NCBI GenBank assembly: GCA_902526115.1
Contig: CABZJV010000001.1
Location: forward strand, 42,300-106,299
DNA from: an uncultured Pelagibacteraceae bacterium
GTDB lineage: Bacteria > Pseudomonadota > Alphaproteobacteria > Pelagibacterales > Pelagibacteraceae
Direction: 5' to 3'
Length of the DNA: 64,000 bases
Below the pieces are notes generated by a model, which saw nothing but the letters and a program-made list of their open reading frames with translations, was not told the origin of the DNA and ran no database searches. This document shows, in pieces, positions 21,003 to 31,440 of this stretch. Within the stretch, counting starts at the first letter, position 1. Each line of letters begins with the position of its first letter. The translations under genes were made by a program, and so were the position numbers.

Positions 21003-22112
21003 ATGACAATAAAAAAAACATCTTTAAATAAACTTCACCAAAATTATAAAGCTAAGTTTGTAGAGTTTGCTGGATACGAAATGCCTATCCAATACACAAA
21101 AGGTATTATAGAAGAACACAAATTTACCAGAACTAATGCTGGCATTTTTGATGTTTCTCATATGGGTCAACTTTTTATTTATGGCGAAAATGAACTAACT
21201 ATTGAACTTGAAAAAATTTTTCCTTTAGACTTAAAAAATCTTAAAATTAATCGTTCAAAATATAGTTTTTTAATGAATGATGATGCTGGAATTTTTGACG
21301 ATTTAATTATTACAAAAATAGAAGGTGGGTATTTAATTATTCTAAATGCAGCTTGTAAAGATAAAGATTTTGAAATTTTATCTAAAATATTAAATAACAA
21401 ATTTAAAATTAAACTTGATAATGAAAGATCCTTGATTGCTATTCAAGGACCAAGATCTGTGGAAATTCTAAATTCTATTACACCTGAAGTTAATAAATTG
21501 AAATTTATGACGGGCGGTTGGTTTGATTATCAAAATAGAAAGTTATTCGTTACAAGATCAGGATATACTGGAGAAGATGGTTTTGAGATTTCAGTTTTGA
21601 ACGATTTAGTTGAAAATTTTACCCGAAATTTGATTGATAGTGGTGCAGAATTAATCGGACTTGGTGCGAGAGATACTTTGAGATTAGAGGCAGGACTTTG
21701 TTTATATGGACATGAATTGGACTTAAATAAAACCCCAATTGAAGCAAATCTCAAATGGGCAATATCAAAAGAAAGGTTGTCAAATGGTGGTTTTTTAGGC
21801 TCAGATAAAATAATCAAACAAATTCAAGTAGCACCAAAAAAAATAAGAGTAGGGATAAAACCTGAGGGAAGATTAATCGCAAGAGAGAAATCAAAATTAT
21901 TCAATGAATCTAATTTACCTATAGGAGAGATAACTAGCGGAACTTTTGGCCCAAGCGTGAACGGACCTATAGCAATGGGTTATATCGATAAAGACTTTTC
22001 TAAGGCTAATACAAAAATTTTGGTAGAAGTTAGAGGAAAAAAATATCCAGCTAATATTTGTGGATTACCATTTTATAAAAAAAGTTATGTGAAAGGAGCA
22101 ACTTATGAGTGA
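21003..22112 (+). CDS. gcvT: Glycine cleavage system aminomethyltransferase (T protein)
   Basis: [52 protein letters not shown]; riboswitch upstream, gcvH/gcvP downstream. Confidence 0.97.
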   Translation: MTIKKTSLNKLHQNYKAKFVEFAGYEMPIQYTKGIIEEHKFTRTNAGIFDVSHMGQLFIYGENELTIELEKIFPLDLKNLKINRSKYSFLMNDDAGIFDDLIITKIEGGYLIILNAACKDKDFEILSKILNNKFKIKLDNERSLIAIQGPRSVEILNSITPEVNKLKFMTGGWFDYQNRKLFVTRSGYTGEDGFEISVLNDLVENFTRNLIDSGAELIGLGARDTLRLEAGLCLYGHELDLNKTPIEANLKWAISKERLSNGGFLGSDKIIKQIQVAPKKIRVGIKPEGRLIAREKSKLFNESNLPIGEITSGTFGPSVNGPIAMGYIDKDFSKANTKILVEVRGKKYPANICGLPFYKKSYVKGATYE

Positions 22113-22485
22113 AGTAAAATTTTCAAAAGAACATGAGTGGATTACCTTAGAAGAGGATGTTGCAACAATTGGAATTACAAAACATGCAACAGAAATGCTA
22201 GGAGATATTGTGTTTGCAGAACTTCCAGATAAAGGTTCAAATGTTGAAAAAGATGGAACCGCTGGTGTAGTTGAATCAACAAAAGCAGCAAGTGATGTTT
22301 ATACACCTATTAGTGGCGAGGTAGTAGATACCAATCAGTCTATTGTAGATGATCCTGCAAAAATAAATGAAGACCCAGAAGGGGCTGCTTGGTTTTTTAA
22401 ATTAAAAATTAAAGATATATCTGAATTAGATACTTTAATGAATAGAGAAGAATACGATAAGTTTGCAAAGGAGACATCGAGCTAA
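22105..22485 (+). CDS. gcvH: Glycine cleavage system H protein
   Basis: [49 protein letters not shown] lipoyl-lysine motif. Confidence 0.97.
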   Translation: MSEVKFSKEHEWITLEEDVATIGITKHATEMLGDIVFAELPDKGSNVEKDGTAGVVESTKAASDVYTPISGEVVDTNQSIVDDPAKINEDPEGAAWFFKLKIKDISELDTLMNREEYDKFAKETSS

Positions 22486-25355
22486 TGCTACATAATTCGC
22501 AAAAAGACTTTATTGGAAGACACATAGGTGTGTCAGATAAAGATCAACAAAAAATGCTAAAAGATCTTAACTTTAATTCATTAGATCAACTCATTAATAG
22601 TACTGTTCCAGAAAAGATACAGTTTAAAGGCGAATTGAATATTGGTGAGTCTAATTCAGAGTATGAGGCACTGAGAAAACTGAAAGCAATCTCAAAAAAA
22701 AATCAAATCTACTCAAATTTTATTGGCATGGGTTATTATGGTACTTACACACCATATGTGATTTTAAGAAATATATTAGAAAATCCTGGATGGTACACGT
22801 CTTATACTCCATATCAGCCTGAAGTAGCACAAGGAAGACTGGAGATGTTATTAAACTTTCAACAAATGATTGTTGATTTTACAGGTATGGATATTGCAAA
22901 TGCATCTTTACTTGATGAGGGCACTGCGGCCGCTGAGGCAATAGGGCTAAGCCATAGATTAAATAAAAATGATTGTAATTTAGTTTTTGTCTCAGATAAT
23001 TGTCACCCACAGACAATAGATGTTATACAAACTAGAGCAGAGCCAATGGGACTTAAAGTACTTGTTGGAGACGAGACTACGGTTTTGGATCAACTAAAAG
23101 AGGATTTAGTATGTGGAATTTTACAATATCCTGGAACTTTTGGGGATATCAAAGATCCAAGCGAAGCAATAAGTAAAATTCATAAAAAAAATGGTAAAGC
23201 TATATTAGCATGTGATCTACTCTCACTTGCTAAACTTAAAACCCCAAGAGAGCTTGGAGCTGATATAGCAGTTGGCAGTTCACAAAGGTTCGGAATTCCA
23301 ATGGGTTATGGAGGGCCCCATGCAGCATTTTTTGCAACAAAAGATGAATATAAAAGATCTATGCCTGGAAGAATTGTCGGCGTTTCACTAGATAGACATG
23401 GAAATAAAGCATACAGATTGTCACTGCAGACTAGAGAACAACATATTAGACGAGACAAAGCTACAAGTAATATTTGTACTGCTCAAGCTCTACTAGCAAT
23501 TGTATCAGCGGCATATGCTATTTATCACGGACCAGATGGAATAAAAAATATTTCTGAAAGAGTTTCTCAATTGGCTAAAAATTTCGCAGATAAAATTAAA
23601 CAATCTGGATACAAAATTTATTCAGATTATTTTTTTGATACTGTTACTATTATAACCAATGAAAAGACTGATCAGATTTTTAAAAATGCTTTGGATCAAA
23701 AAGTTAATATTAGAAAAGTAAATTCAGAAATGCTGTCCGTTTCTTTTGATGAAAGAAAAAATGTTTATAGAGTAAATCAATTATTAAAAATTTTTAATGC
23801 AGCAGAATCAATCAAAAAAGAAGATCCAACAGTAAGTTTGCCCAATCTACCAAAAAATTTATTAAGAACTTCAAAATTTTTAGTACACCCTGTTTTCAAC
23901 TTATATCATTCAGAGACAGAAATGCTAAGATATCTTAAAAGGTTAGAGGATAAGGATATAGCGCTTAACAGAACTATGATTGCACTAGGTTCATGTACTA
24001 TGAAATTAAATGCTACTGCAGAGATGATACCTATTTCATGGAGAGAATTAGCTGAGCCTCATCCGTTTGTACCTATTGAGCAAATGGAGGGATATAGAGA
24101 ATTGTTCACTGATCTTAAAAATTGGTTAAGATCAATCACTGGTTTTTCAGGAGTATCTCTACAACCAAATGCAGGTGCTCAAGGTGAATATGCTGGTTTA
24201 ATGGTTATAAGAAAATATCATTTAGACAGAGGCGATCAAAATAGAAATATATGTTTAATACCTAGCTCTGCACATGGAACTAATCCAGCAAGCGCTCAGA
24301 TGGTAGGAATGAAAGTAGTAGTAATTGATTGTGATAAAGAAGGGAATGTGGATTTTGAGGATTTAAAGAAAAAAGTAGAAACACACTCAGAAAATCTTGG
24401 AGCTTTAATGGTTACTTATCCTTCCACACATGGTGTATTTGAGGAAAAAATATCAGATATCTGTGATTTAATTCATAAACATGGAGGACAAGTTTACATG
24501 GATGGAGCAAACTTAAACGCACTTGTGGGTATAGCGAAACCGGGAAATTTTGGTCCAGATGTTTGTCATATAAACTTACACAAAACATTCTGTATTCCAC
24601 ATGGTGGAGGAGGACCAGGGATGGGACCTATTGCATGTAAAAGACATTTACAAGTTTATCTACCTAATCATCCAGTGGTAAAGGATTGTGGACCTGCCAC
24701 AGGAATAGGTGCTGTTTCTGCGGCTCCATGGGGCAGTTCAAGTATTTTATCTATATCTTGGATGTATATAAAAATGATGGGTTCCTATGGACTTAAACTT
24801 GCAACGCAAATAGCTATATTAAACGCTAATTATATAGCTAATAGACTCAAAGATCATTATCCAATCTTATACAAAGGCACAGATGGGAATGTAGCACATG
24901 AGTGTATTATTGATATTAGATCAATAAAGAGCGACACAGGAATTAGCGAAGAGGATATCGCTAAGAGATTAATTGATTATGGTTTTCACGCCCCTACGAT
25001 GTCATGGCCAGTTGCAGGTACAATGATGATAGAGCCAACAGAAAGTGAGAGTTTATCAGAGCTAGATAGGTTTTGTGATACTTTAATTAATATAAAAAAA
25101 GAAATTGATATGATCAAGACAGGCGAATTTGATAAAGTTGATAACCCAATCAAAAATGCACCTCATACCGATACAGAGCTTGCATCTGATGAGTGGGATC
25201 ATAAATATACACGTCAGCAAGCAGCCTACCCAGCTAAATTTTTAAAAGTAAATAAATTTTGGCCACCAGTAGCAAGAGTTGACAATGTTTATGGAGATAA
25301 AAATATATTTTGTACATGCCCTAGCATTGACGAGTTTAAAGAAGATGCAGCATAA
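22485..25355 (+). CDS. gcvP: Glycine dehydrogenase (P protein, fused alpha-beta)
   Basis: 956 aa; GMGYYGTYTPYVILRNILENPGWYTSYTPYQPEVAQGRLE, NLHKTFCIPHGGGGPGMGPI PLP motif. Confidence 0.98.
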   Translation: MLHNSQKDFIGRHIGVSDKDQQKMLKDLNFNSLDQLINSTVPEKIQFKGELNIGESNSEYEALRKLKAISKKNQIYSNFIGMGYYGTYTPYVILRNILENPGWYTSYTPYQPEVAQGRLEMLLNFQQMIVDFTGMDIANASLLDEGTAAAEAIGLSHRLNKNDCNLVFVSDNCHPQTIDVIQTRAEPMGLKVLVGDETTVLDQLKEDLVCGILQYPGTFGDIKDPSEAISKIHKKNGKAILACDLLSLAKLKTPRELGADIAVGSSQRFGIPMGYGGPHAAFFATKDEYKRSMPGRIVGVSLDRHGNKAYRLSLQTREQHIRRDKATSNICTAQALLAIVSAAYAIYHGPDGIKNISERVSQLAKNFADKIKQSGYKIYSDYFFDTVTIITNEKTDQIFKNALDQKVNIRKVNSEMLSVSFDERKNVYRVNQLLKIFNAAESIKKEDPTVSLPNLPKNLLRTSKFLVHPVFNLYHSETEMLRYLKRLEDKDIALNRTMIALGSCTMKLNATAEMIPISWRELAEPHPFVPIEQMEGYRELFTDLKNWLRSITGFSGVSLQPNAGAQGEYAGLMVIRKYHLDRGDQNRNICLIPSSAHGTNPASAQMVGMKVVVIDCDKEGNVDFEDLKKKVETHSENLGALMVTYPSTHGVFEEKISDICDLIHKHGGQVYMDGANLNALVGIAKPGNFGPDVCHINLHKTFCIPHGGGGPGMGPIACKRHLQVYLPNHPVVKDCGPATGIGAVSAAPWGSSSILSISWMYIKMMGSYGLKLATQIAILNANYIANRLKDHYPILYKGTDGNVAHECIIDIRSIKSDTGISEEDIAKRLIDYGFHAPTMSWPVAGTMMIEPTESESLSELDRFCDTLINIKKEIDMIKTGEFDKVDNPIKNAPHTDTELASDEWDHKYTRQQAAYPAKFLKVNKFWPPVARVDNVYGDKNIFCTCPSIDEFKEDAA

Positions 25356-25361
25356 TTTTTA

Positions 25362-26600
25362 ATGAAAATTGCTGTAGTCGGCTCAGGTATTTCAGGACTA
25401 AGTGCTGCATATTATTTATCAAAAAAACACCATGTCGATCTTTTTGAAAAAGAAGATCATTTTGGGGGGCACTCACATACAATCGATTTAATTTTTGGAG
25501 AAAATAAAATTTCTGTCGATATTGGATTTATTGTTTTTAATTATCAAACCTATCCAAATTTAATAAATTTTTTCAAAGAGAATGAAGTTCAAATTGAAAA
25601 AAGTAACATGTCATTTTCTGTATCAGTTGATAATACAAATTTTGAGTATTGTGGAAATGGACTTAAAGGAATGTTTTGTAATAAAGTTAATCTACTCAAT
25701 TTTAACTTCTTAAAAATGTTTTTTGATATTATAAAATTTTATAAAAATAGTGATAAAGAGATAAATTTGAAAGAAAATCTAACTTTAGGCAAGTACCTTG
25801 AAATAAATAAGTTATCAAAACAATTTGTAAATTATCATATAATACCAATGGTATCTGCTATTTGGTCAATGCCACCAGTCGAAGCAAGTAAAATGCCAAT
25901 TAGTTTTTTTTTAAAGTTTTTTCAAAATCATGGTTTGTTTAAATTAAAAAATAGACCACAGTGGTATACAGTTTCAAATAGAAGCAGAACTTATGTAAAT
26001 AAAATAATTTCTAAAATTTCTGGAGAATATTACAAAAATTATAAAATCAAAAAAATTATAAGAAAGTCATCTGGCGTGGATTTATATTATGGAGGAGAAA
26101 GTGAATTTTTCGATTATGATAAAGTAGTTATAGCTACACACGCTGATGAAGCTCTAAATTTAATTGAAAATCCTACAGAGGATGAAAAAATAGTGCTTTC
26201 AAATTTTAGCTATAAAGAAAACACTGCCTACATTCATACCGATACAAGAGCTATGCCTAAAAATAAAAAGGCTTGGTGTTCCTGGAATTCATCTATAGAT
26301 GACCAAAATACTAAAAAAAATTCAATCACCTATTGGCTGAATCTTTTACAAAACCTAAAATGTGACGAAAATATATTTTTAACTTTAAACCCATATTTTG
26401 ATATTGATGAGACAAAAATTTTAAAAAAGGTGAGGTTTACGCACCCTTATTACGATCAAAAAGCACTAGATACTCAAGTACATCTTCCAAACTTACAAAA
26501 TAAAAAAGATACACTTTTTTGTGGAAGTTATTTTGGTTACGGATTTCATGAAGATGGAATAAAATCATCACTTGAAATGCTTAAAAACCTCAATGACTAA
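25362..26600 (+). CDS. NAD(P)/FAD-dependent amine-oxidase-like oxidoreductase of the CFA-synthase-associated family
   Basis: IAVVGSGISGLSAAYYLSKKHHVDLFEKEDHFGGHSHTID Rossmann/FAD motif; FCGSYFGYGFHEDGIKS C-terminus; operon with DUF1365 and CFA synthase. Confidence 0.85.
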   Translation: MKIAVVGSGISGLSAAYYLSKKHHVDLFEKEDHFGGHSHTIDLIFGENKISVDIGFIVFNYQTYPNLINFFKENEVQIEKSNMSFSVSVDNTNFEYCGNGLKGMFCNKVNLLNFNFLKMFFDIIKFYKNSDKEINLKENLTLGKYLEINKLSKQFVNYHIIPMVSAIWSMPPVEASKMPISFFLKFFQNHGLFKLKNRPQWYTVSNRSRTYVNKIISKISGEYYKNYKIKKIIRKSSGVDLYYGGESEFFDYDKVVIATHADEALNLIENPTEDEKIVLSNFSYKENTAYIHTDTRAMPKNKKAWCSWNSSIDDQNTKKNSITYWLNLLQNLKCDENIFLTLNPYFDIDETKILKKVRFTHPYYDQKALDTQVHLPNLQNKKDTLFCGSYFGYGFHEDGIKSSLEMLKNLND

Positions 26601-27357
26601 TTCATGTATATATAATGGAACTGTTATCCATAAACGTTATAAACCTAAAACGCATTTTTTTAAGTATAGTGTATTTTCATTATTATTAGATCTATCGGAA
26701 TTAGAATTGTTAAATGATAAAATTAGATTTTTTTCTTTCAATAAATTTAATTTAATAAGCTTCTTTGAAAAAGACCATGGAAACAGGGATGGTACATCGT
26801 TGGTAAATTGGGTAAAAAATTATTTAAAAAAAAATCAAATTGAAACTGAAAATATAAAAATAAAACTTTTGTGTTATCCTAGGATATTTGGTTATGTATT
26901 TAACCCTCTTAGTGTTTTTTTTGTCTATAACAAAAACAAAAAACTAGTTTCAATCTTATATGAAGTAAAAAATACATTTGGAGAGCAACATACTTATGTA
27001 TTTAGAGTAGATAGTGAAAATAATTTGATACAAAATAATTGCTCTAAAAAATTTCATGTATCTCCATTTATTCAAATGGAATGTAATTATTTTTTTAAAA
27101 TATTAAAACCTGGAGAAAGATTGTCTATCATAATTGATCAGTATGATCCGACAGGAAAAATTTTGTTTGCTTCACAGGATGGAAACAAAGCAAATTTAAC
27201 TGGAAAAGAATTAATAAAATCTTATTTAAAACATCCACTAATGACATTCAAAATTATATCAGCGATACATTTTGAAGCGTTTAAATTGTGGATTAAAGGA
27301 ATTAAATTAGTCAAAAAAAAGTTAAAAATAAAAAATAATATAACAGTAGAAAATTGA
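26572..27357 (+). CDS. DUF1365 family protein; likely start ATG 26593
   Basis: IYNGTVIHKRYKPKTHFFKYSVFSLLLDLSEL, CYPRIFGYVFNPLSVFFVY, KKFHVSPFIQM characteristic DUF1365 motifs. Confidence 0.88.
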   Translation: MKCLKTSMTNSCIYNGTVIHKRYKPKTHFFKYSVFSLLLDLSELELLNDKIRFFSFNKFNLISFFEKDHGNRDGTSLVNWVKNYLKKNQIETENIKIKLLCYPRIFGYVFNPLSVFFVYNKNKKLVSILYEVKNTFGEQHTYVFRVDSENNLIQNNCSKKFHVSPFIQMECNYFFKILKPGERLSIIIDQYDPTGKILFASQDGNKANLTGKELIKSYLKHPLMTFKIISAIHFEAFKLWIKGIKLVKKKLKIKNNITVEN

Positions 27358-28535
27358 TGTTCTTAAATAAAGTTGCAGATAAACTAGTTTTTAGTTTTTT
27401 AGATAAAATAAATCACGGATTTTTAGAGATTGATACTTTCTATGGTCAAAAATTATCCTTTGGTAACCCTAAAGACAATCTTAGAGCAAATATAAAAATA
27501 AGAAAACCTAACTTTAATTTTAATTTAATAAGAGGCGGTAGCATTGCATTGGCTGAGTCATACATGAGAGGTGAATTCGAAACTGATAACCTTTCAAATC
27601 TAATTGAGGTGACAGCAAGAAATATTAAAATTATTCATAAGTTTTCCGGTTTACTTGATATTTCTTTTGTAAATTATTTTAAAAATAAGATCGTTAAAAA
27701 TACCAAAAGTAGAAGCAAAGAAAATATCTCCAAGCACTATGATTTGGGAAATGAATTTTTTTCTTTGTGGTTAGATGATACTCTTACATATTCCAGTGCA
27801 ATTTTTGACAGTAAATCAGAAAATCTTTCAGCAGCACAAAATAACAAATATCAGAAGCTAATTGATTTAATTAAACCAAACAGCGGTGACAAAGTCTTGG
27901 AAATAGGTTGCGGGTGGGGAGGCTTTGCAGAATATTTGGGCAAGAAATACGATGTAAAACTTGATTGTGTTACTATTTCACAAAAACAATATGAATATGC
28001 GAAGAGAAGGATTCAGAAATGTGGTTTAAATGAAAAAGTAAATATAGAGATAAAAGATTATAGAGATCTAAAAGGAAAATATAATTCTATAGCATCTATT
28101 GAAATGATTGAGGCTGTTGGTCAAAATTATTTAGATAGCTATTTTAGAACCGTTAAAGACAATTTATCAAATGAAGGTAAAGCGGCTATTCAAGCAATTA
28201 CGATCGATGATAGCTTGTTTGATAGATATAAAAACAAAGAAGATTTTATACAAAAATATATATTTCCTGGTGGATTTTTACCAAATAAAAATAGCATCAA
28301 TCGTTACGTCTCAGATAATGGATTAAATATAAATTCATACATTTCATATGCTGATCATTATGCAAATACATTAGTAATTTGGAGAAATGAATTTAATAAA
28401 AAATGGGAATTAATTAAAAATCAAGGTTTTGACCTAACATTTAAACGAATGTGGGAGTTTTACCTTTCTTACTGTGAGGCTGGATTTAAATCAAAGAACA
28501 TTGATTTGATTCAATTCTCACTTCAAAACAAATAA
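27354..28535 (+). CDS. Cyclopropane-fatty-acyl-phospholipid synthase family methyltransferase; likely start ATG 27357
   Basis: SKHYDLGNEFFSLWLDDTLTYSSAIF, VLEIGCGWGGFAEYL, IEMIEAVGQNYLDSYF, YIFPGGFLP. Confidence 0.92.
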   Translation: MMFLNKVADKLVFSFLDKINHGFLEIDTFYGQKLSFGNPKDNLRANIKIRKPNFNFNLIRGGSIALAESYMRGEFETDNLSNLIEVTARNIKIIHKFSGLLDISFVNYFKNKIVKNTKSRSKENISKHYDLGNEFFSLWLDDTLTYSSAIFDSKSENLSAAQNNKYQKLIDLIKPNSGDKVLEIGCGWGGFAEYLGKKYDVKLDCVTISQKQYEYAKRRIQKCGLNEKVNIEIKDYRDLKGKYNSIASIEMIEAVGQNYLDSYFRTVKDNLSNEGKAAIQAITIDDSLFDRYKNKEDFIQKYIFPGGFLPNKNSINRYVSDNGLNINSYISYADHYANTLVIWRNEFNKKWELIKNQGFDLTFKRMWEFYLSYCEAGFKSKNIDLIQFSLQNK

Positions 28536-28549
28536 TTACAATAATACTT

Positions 28550-29098
28550 ATGCAAAATATTAAAATAATTAAATCTATTTCATTGATAATTTGTATTTTC
28601 TTAATTACAAGTTGTTCTAAAAATAGCTCTATGAAACCAGAAGATTTTAAAAATAAAGAACCAAGATTGATAATCGAGGAATATTTAAGTGGGAATGTTA
28701 AAGCATGGGGTGTCTTACAAAATAGATCAGGAAAAGTTACCAGACAGTTTAACGCTGATTTAAATGGTACATGGGATGGAAATAAATTAGTTCTTAAGGA
28801 AAAATTTAATTGGGATGATGGAGAGATTCAAGATAGAGAATGGGTTATAAATAAAATTGATGAAAATAATTATGAGGGAACAGCAGGGGATGTTGTTGGT
28901 AAAGCAATAGGATATTCATATGGACCAGCTTTTAAATTTGAATACGTATTGCTGGTACCAGTAAAAGGGCGTGAGCTAAAAATTACATTTGATGATTGGA
29001 TATTCAAACAAGATGAACGTGTTGCTATTAATAGAGCTACAATGACAAAGTTTGGATTTAAAGTTGCAGAATTAACAGTTGTTTTTGTTAAAGATTAA
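28550..29098 (+). CDS. DUF3833 family lipoprotein
   Basis: Lipobox ITSC; RLIIEEYLSGNVKAWGVLQNRSGKVTRQF...W.G..LVLKE.F.WDDGE motif; cluster context. Confidence 0.8.
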   Translation: MQNIKIIKSISLIICIFLITSCSKNSSMKPEDFKNKEPRLIIEEYLSGNVKAWGVLQNRSGKVTRQFNADLNGTWDGNKLVLKEKFNWDDGEIQDREWVINKIDENNYEGTAGDVVGKAIGYSYGPAFKFEYVLLVPVKGRELKITFDDWIFKQDERVAINRATMTKFGFKVAELTVVFVKD

Positions 29099-29841
29099 CG
29101 ATTTACTGACTTAGAAATTAAATAATTATACAATCTATTGGGGAGTATTTGTATTAATTTATAAATAATTTTAATTGGTAGAGGAAAAATTATCTCAAAA
29201 TTATTTTTATTTACTAATCCATTATAAATTTCATTAGCAGCGTAGGTTGTATCTTTTAAAAAAGGCATTTTAAAATCATTCTTGTCTGTAAGAGCAGTTT
29301 TAATAAATCCAGGTGTTATCAAAGAAACTTTGACATTAAATTTTTTAAAATCAAAATAAATGCCTTGAGTAAAATTGTTTAAGGCTGCTTTAGAGGGAGT
29401 GTAACCAGAGGATTTAGGTAAGCCTCGGTATCCAACAGGAGATGAAACTATAGCAATATGGCCATTATTTTTGTCTTTATAATATTTTTCAACCGCACTT
29501 ACACAATTTATGACACCAAGAAAATTTACCTCAATCACATGCCTTATATTTTGTACGTCTAATTCCTGCTCTGATTTTCTCTCATAAGTCCCAGAACTAA
29601 AAATACAAAGATCTATTTGTTTATGATCATTTATAATTTTTTCAAATACTTGTTTAGTTTGAATTTGATCAGTTACGTCTAAAGGATATGAAAATATATT
29701 TTCATCTGAAGAAAGTTTTTCTAAAAGCTTAACTCTTCTGGCTGAAACAATTACCTTCCATCCTTCTTTTGCAAATTTTCTTGCAGTAGCTTCACCAATT
29801 CCACTACTTGCTCCTGTTATCCATATTATTTTTTTATTCAT
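29095..29841 (-). CDS. SDR family short-chain dehydrogenase/reductase
   Basis: IWITGASSGIGEATARKFAKEG, VNFLGVINCVSA, SSGYTPSKAAL YxxxK. Confidence 0.9.
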   Translation of the reverse strand: MNKKIIWITGASSGIGEATARKFAKEGWKVIVSARRVKLLEKLSSDENIFSYPLDVTDQIQTKQVFEKIINDHKQIDLCIFSSGTYERKSEQELDVQNIRHVIEVNFLGVINCVSAVEKYYKDKNNGHIAIVSSPVGYRGLPKSSGYTPSKAALNNFTQGIYFDFKKFNVKVSLITPGFIKTALTDKNDFKMPFLKDTTYAANEIYNGLVNKNNFEIIFPLPIKIIYKLIQILPNRLYNYLISKSVNR

Positions 29842-29849
29842 AATTAATC

Positions 29850-30332
29850 GTGTATATTATTAACATGTTTAAAAATAAATTTTTAACTTTTATATCTTTT
29901 CTTTCTATTACTTTTGTAGCTTCAATTATTGGAAGTATATCTACAATAAATTATAAAGATCCGTGGTATTCATTATTGAATAAACCATCTTTTAATCCAC
30001 CAGACTGGATATTTGGACCTGTATGGACGACTTTATATTTAATGATGGTGATTGCTATATGGTTTTTTTGGCATTCTAAGAACAGAGATAAAAACACATT
30101 ATACATTTATATAATTCATCTAGTTTTAAATACAACTTGGAGTATAGTATTCTTTGTTTTTCATAATATGGTATTAGCTTTAGTTGTCTTAATTTTTTTG
30201 ATTGTAATGATAATTAATCTCATCTTAAGATTTAAACGCGTCAACATAATTAGTTCTTATTTGATGATTCCTTATTTACTTTGGTGTAGCTTTGCACTAG
30301 TTCTCAATATAAATCTGATAATGATAAATTAA
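29850..30332 (+). CDS. TspO/MBR family tryptophan-rich sensory protein; likely start ATG 29865
   Basis: DPWYSLLNKPSFNPPDWIFGPVWTTLYLMM, NTTWSIVFF, five-TM profile. Confidence 0.9.
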   Translation: MYIINMFKNKFLTFISFLSITFVASIIGSISTINYKDPWYSLLNKPSFNPPDWIFGPVWTTLYLMMVIAIWFFWHSKNRDKNTLYIYIIHLVLNTTWSIVFFVFHNMVLALVVLIFLIVMIINLILRFKRVNIISSYLMIPYLLWCSFALVLNINLIMIN

Positions 30333-30333
30333 T

Positions 30334-31437
30334 ATGGATGATGTAGTAGTAATTGGTGGAGGCATAATAGGTGTAGCAACCGCATATTTTCTGTCTAAAG
30401 AAGGTAGAAAAGTAAAAGTTATTGAAAGAGATCCAACCTATAAAACTGCTTCATTCCCGTTATCATTAGGGGGTTTTAGAAGACAATTTTTTCAAAAAGA
30501 AAATATTTTGCTCGGTAAATTTGCCAAGGAATTTATTTTTCAAATACCAGAATTATTAAAGACAAAAAAAAATCCAAACCCAACTGCAAGTATGGTAACT
30601 AATGGATATCTTTTGATGTTTGGACCTGAGCATGCTGAAGAACAATATAAAGCATTAGAAAATCATAAAAAGTGCGAAGCTGACACAAAAAATATTAAAG
30701 GATCAGAACTATCAAAAGTATTTCCGTATATAAATAATGAGGGTATCGAAACAGCAACATTTACAGACAATCAGAGTGAGGGTTGGATTGATCCATTTTT
30801 ATTTCATAGTGCACTAAAAAGTAAAGCAACAGAGCTTGGTGCTGAATTTATTAAAGGTTACGTAAAAAATATTTCTGAAATTAAAGCTAAAACAATTGTT
30901 TCCGCAGCTGGATGCTGGACTAAAAATTTATTAGATGACATACCTGTAGTTCCTCAAAAACACACAGTTTTCAGGGTAAAATGTCCAACTTATATTAAAG
31001 AAATGCCTTTAAGTGGAGATTTAACCACAGGTGTTTATTGGCGACCTGAAGGTGGTGAATATTTGGCAGGATCACCTGTTTCTGTATTTGATGCTGAAGA
31101 TTTAGAACCAGCTTGGAATGATTTTGAAGAATTAGTTTGGCCAGCATTAGCTAAAAGAATACCGGCTTTTGAAGAATTAAAATTAACGGGAGGATGGGCT
31201 GGTTATTATGATTGTAATAAGCTAGATAATAATGCGGTAGTTGGAAAACATCCAAAATACGAAAATGTTTATATGGCTTCTGGCTTTACTGGCAGGGGTT
31301 TAATGCAAGCGCCTGGAATTGGTAGAGCCTTGACAGAACTGATTACAACAGGATCTTATCAGACAATAGATATTAGTGACTTTTCAGTTGAGAGAGTTTT
31401 AGGTAATAGTGCAAGACATGAGCCTTATGTCCTTTAA
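30334..31437 (+). CDS. FAD-dependent oxidoreductase (DadA/DAO family, sarcosine-oxidase/FOXRED1-like)
   Basis: VVVIGGGIIGVATAYFLSKEGRKVKVIERD; GGWAGYYDCNKLDNNAVVGKHPKYENVYMASGFTGRGLMQAPGIGRALTELI. Confidence 0.85.
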   Translation: MDDVVVIGGGIIGVATAYFLSKEGRKVKVIERDPTYKTASFPLSLGGFRRQFFQKENILLGKFAKEFIFQIPELLKTKKNPNPTASMVTNGYLLMFGPEHAEEQYKALENHKKCEADTKNIKGSELSKVFPYINNEGIETATFTDNQSEGWIDPFLFHSALKSKATELGAEFIKGYVKNISEIKAKTIVSAAGCWTKNLLDDIPVVPQKHTVFRVKCPTYIKEMPLSGDLTTGVYWRPEGGEYLAGSPVSVFDAEDLEPAWNDFEELVWPALAKRIPAFEELKLTGGWAGYYDCNKLDNNAVVGKHPKYENVYMASGFTGRGLMQAPGIGRALTELITTGSYQTIDISDFSVERVLGNSARHEPYVL

Positions 31438-31440
31438 TTT

